Shown: piece by piece, positions 61,875-64,000 of the stretch
How the letters are laid out: the number at the start of each line of letters is the position of its first letter
How positions within the stretch are numbered: position 1 is the stretch's first letter
Source of the DNA: an uncultured Microbacterium sp.
Lineage (GTDB): Bacteria > Actinomycetota > Actinomycetes > Actinomycetales > Microbacteriaceae
Assembly: GCF_937927635.1 (NCBI RefSeq)
Contig: NZ_CALBRW010000003.1
Span: 62,001-126,000, forward strand
Direction of reading: 5' to 3'
DNA: 64,000 nt
Position numbers and translations under genes: made by a program
The notes under the pieces: generated by a model
Databases searched by the model: none
Told to the model about the DNA's origin: nothing
The model's input: only the letters and a program-made list of their open reading frames with translations

Positions 61875-63152
61875 TCAGGCGTCCTCGGCTACCTGGCCCT
61901 CGGAGCGGGCGCGCAGCGAGCCCCGGTCGACGGTGACGGTCAGTGCCGTGCCCGCGGGGGCATCCACGGCATCCGTGAGGATGCGGCCGTCGTCGAGGTG
62001 CGCGATCGCGTACCCGCGCGCCAGGGTCGCGGCGGGCGACAGCGCCCGCAGCGATGCCCGCAGCTCGGAGGTGGTGCGCTGGGCGGCGTCCAGCCGTCGG
62101 GTGAGGGTGTCGCGCCCGCGGGATGCCAGCAGCCACACCTCCTGCGCGCGGTCGTCGACGATGGGGTCGGGGGAGCGCAGCACCGGGCGCGTGCGCAGCT
62201 GCTCGAGCCGAGCGATGTCGTTCGAGATGCGCTGCGTCAGCCGCCCGGTCGCGCGAGCGCGCAGCTGGGCGATCAGGGCGCGCTGTTCGCCGACATCCGG
62301 CACGACCCGCTTGGCGGCGTCCGTCGGCGTCGACGCCCGCAGATCCGCGACGTCGTCCAGCAGGGGATGGTCGTTCTCGTGCCCGATGGCGCTGACCACC
62401 GGGGTCGACGCTTGGGCCACCGCCCGCACGAGACGCTCGTCGCTGAAGCCCAGCAGTGTCTGCGGGTCGCCGCCGCCGCGGGCGATGATGATCACGTCGA
62501 CCTCGGGATCGGCATCCAGCCTCGCCAGTGCGGCGAGCACCTCCGGTACGCTGCGATCGCCCTGCACGGCCGCATACGCGGTGCGGAAGCGCACCTGCGG
62601 CCAGCGCAGCTCGGCGTTGCGCAGCACGTCCTTCTCGGCATCCGATCGCTCGCCGGTGATCAGCCCGATCAGGTGCGGCAGGAACGGCAGCTCCTTCTTG
62701 CGGGCGGGGTCGAACAGTCCCTCGCCGCGCAACTGCGCGCGAAGCCGCTCCAGCTTCTCCAGCTGGTCGCCCAGGCCCACGTGCTTCATGGACGAGACGA
62801 TGAAGCTGAAGTCGCCGCCTTTGACGAAGTAATCGGCCTTGACGGCAGCGATCACGTGGTCGCCGACGGCGAGGTCGGCCGGAACCCGGGCGCGCACGCT
62901 GGACCAGATCCGGATCGAGATCTGCGCGTCGGAGCGCACATCCTTCAGGCGCGCGAACACATTGCCGCCCCGCAGGTTCCAGGACGTGATCTCGCCCTCC
63001 ACCCACACCGTGTTCCAGCGCGCGATGAAGTCGCGGATGGTGCCGTTCAGGCGCGCGACCGAGGTGGGAGCATCCGGCGTCGAGTCGCGCGGGGCGACCG
63101 AGTCCGCCGGCGGCGGTTCGCCGGGCAGGGCTGCGGCTTCGAAGACGGTCAC
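61875..63152 (-). CDS. xseA: Exonuclease VII large subunit
   Basis: A 425-aa catalytic subunit that degrades single-stranded DNA. The N-terminal OB fold has VWVEGEITSWNLRGGNVFARLKD in parts; the catalytic core has LITGERSDAEKDVL, VDVIIIARGGGDPQTLLGF and SAIGHENDHPLLDDVADLRASTPTDAA in parts. The chosen GTG at 63152 has GGGGAGG almost touching it, so the real start may differ by a few codons. xseB follows after a repeat-filled gap. Confidence 0.95.
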   Translation of the reverse strand: MTVFEAAALPGEPPPADSVAPRDSTPDAPTSVARLNGTIRDFIARWNTVWVEGEITSWNLRGGNVFARLKDVRSDAQISIRIWSSVRARVPADLAVGDHVIAAVKADYFVKGGDFSFIVSSMKHVGLGDQLEKLERLRAQLRGEGLFDPARKKELPFLPHLIGLITGERSDAEKDVLRNAELRWPQVRFRTAYAAVQGDRSVPEVLAALARLDADPEVDVIIIARGGGDPQTLLGFSDERLVRAVAQASTPVVSAIGHENDHPLLDDVADLRASTPTDAAKRVVPDVGEQRALIAQLRARATGRLTQRISNDIARLEQLRTRPVLRSPDPIVDDRAQEVWLLASRGRDTLTRRLDAAQRTTSELRASLRALSPAATLARGYAIAHLDDGRILTDAVDAPAGTALTVTVDRGSLRARSEGQVAEDA

Positions 63153-63218
63153 CTCCCCATTGTCGCGGATGCCGCGGACACGGCCGTTTCCGGAGGCACG
63201 AATGTCGGCGGAAAGAAC

Positions 63219-63255
63219 GGATGTCGGCGGAGAACGCACATCTGCGCCGACATCC
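63219..63255. repeat. Inverted repeat in the xseA-ispH divergent region
   Basis: GGATGTCGGCG (63219-63229) pairs perfectly with CGCCGACATCC (63245-63255). A further ATGTCGGCGG copy lies at 63202-63211. It sits between divergent promoters and could be an operator or another REP-like element. Confidence 0.55.
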
Positions 63256-63332
63256 GTGATCCGAGCCGGCATCCGTGCCAGGCAATCAGTACCGCTCGGC
63301 CCTTCATCAGGGGCGCTCGGTAGACTCGAAGG

Positions 63333-64000
63333 GTGAGTGCAACCATCGTCAGGCTCCCCGCCCCGCCGCGTCCGAACCGCAGAACGGCGCCGCTGGAGGA
63401 CCGTCCCGTCGACGGCGCGAAGCGCGTGCTGCTGGCCGCTCCGCGCGGCTACTGCGCAGGCGTCGACCGCGCCGTGGTCGCCGTCGAGAAGGCGCTGGAG
63501 CGATACGGCTCGCCGGTGTACGTGCGCAAGCAGATCGTGCACAACATCCACGTGGTGACCGAGCTGGAGAAGAAGGGCGCGATCTTCGTCGACGAGGTCG
63601 ATGAGGTGCCCGAGGGCGCGCACGTGGTCTTCAGCGCGCACGGCGTGTCGCCCGCGGTGGTGAGCGCCGCCGCCGATCGCGGCCTGCTGGCCATCGACGC
63701 CACCTGCCCGCTGGTCACCAAGGTGCACCGCGAGGCCGTGCGCTTCGCCCGCGACGACTACGAGATCCTGCTGATCGGCCACGACGGGCACGAGGAGGTG
63801 GAGGGCACCGCCGGCGAGGTCCCCGACCACGTGACCGTCGTGAACTCCCCGGAAGAGGCCGACACCGTCGTCGTCAAGGACCCCAGCAAGGTGGTGTGGC
63901 TCTCGCAGACCACTCTCTCGGTGGACGAGACCATGGAGACCGTCAACCGGCTGCGTGCCCGGTTCCCCGAGCTGCACAACCCGCCGTCCGACGACATCTG
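63333..64000 (+). CDS. ispH: 4-hydroxy-3-methylbut-2-enyl diphosphate reductase, 5' part
   Basis: The first 222 codons of IspH/LytB, the last enzyme of the MEP isoprenoid pathway; the gene runs past the window end. Iron-sulfur ligands Cys in APRGYCAGVDRAV and in ATCPLVTKVH are present, with VHNIHVV and FSAHGVSP around the active site. GTG start with TAGACT (63321-63326) exactly 6 nt upstream suggests a leaderless mRNA. Its product pool feeds the cis-prenyltransferase encoded at 54 kb. Confidence 0.96.
   Translation, partial: MSATIVRLPAPPRPNRRTAPLEDRPVDGAKRVLLAAPRGYCAGVDRAVVAVEKALERYGSPVYVRKQIVHNIHVVTELEKKGAIFVDEVDEVPEGAHVVFSAHGVSPAVVSAAADRGLLAIDATCPLVTKVHREAVRFARDDYEILLIGHDGHEEVEGTAGEVPDHVTVVNSPEEADTVVVKDPSKVVWLSQTTLSVDETMETVNRLRARFPELHNPPSDDI

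Overview
The window is high-GC DNA from an actinobacterium, most likely Microbacterium or a close relative in the Microbacteriaceae. This rests on the composition, the many GTG starts, the gene families (RamB-type regulator, GTP-dependent PEP carboxykinase, DUF501, DUF4307, DUF4245), the gene order eno - ftsB - DUF501 - protease - ndh, and the very frequent short word GGATGCC/GGCATCC. It is mostly ordinary chromosome. I see no rRNA, insertion sequence, prophage, integrase or CRISPR array. One tRNA and one FMN riboswitch are present.

Layout. 0-7 kb: a RamB-like regulator divergent from pckG, then osmC with a hemerythrin-like gene, then an ABC exporter. 7.1-8.9 kb is a small accessory patch: an intact VapBC-type pair, a small HTH gene with two operator-like palindromes, an N-terminally truncated HAD gene, and an antitoxin whose PIN toxin is cut to 23 codons. 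9.4-13.0 kb: the riboflavin operon ribD-ribE-ribBA-ribH behind an FMN riboswitch. 13-19 kb: an Fpg/Nei glycosylase, GNAT and EamA genes, and mfd. 19.2-26.9 kb: the cytochrome bd locus (fused cydDC, cydA, cydB) with a BlaI-type repressor and an M56 metallopeptidase between its halves. 27-35 kb: gamma-carbonic anhydrase, gdhA, ppc, nhaA, mazG, hisS. 35.5-38.5 kb: a DUF4442 gene and a GntR/DUF1648/CPBP operon. 38.7-44.2 kb: eno, ftsB, DUF501, S8 protease, ndh and a tRNA with anticodon UAA. 44.3-51.3 kb: a deaminase/aldolase-like and sugar-lactone oxidase pair, lemA, ycaQ-like, AI-2E family permease, ilvA. 51.3-64 kb: greA, luxS, hemolysin III, a cis-prenyltransferase, a class V aminotransferase, PIN-PhoH, a DUF559 nuclease-like gene, fumC, beta-carbonic anhydrase, DUF4245, xseB, xseA and the 5' part of ispH.

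Genes that work together. pckG, ppc, eno, fumC and gdhA belong to the PEP-pyruvate-oxaloacetate-glutamate node. The rib operon feeds flavin enzymes such as Ndh and the lactone oxidase. Ndh and cytochrome bd can form a short respiratory chain.

The most notable signal is a shared 17-bp palindrome (TTCTACG-N3-CGTAGAA) at the promoters of cydDC, cydA and blaI. In each case a TAGAAT -10 hexamer pointing at the gene lies in or overlaps the palindrome, which suggests that the BlaI/M56 pair controls cytochrome bd rather than a beta-lactamase. Other signals are: two families of 64- and 69-bp palindromic repeats, each flanking one gene; REP-like sequence read in frame inside mazG and ndh; a class I-shaped tRNA with a UAA anticodon; at least fifteen genes with TANNNT exactly six bases before the start codon (leaderless mRNAs); and a tight DnaA-box cluster ahead of osmC.
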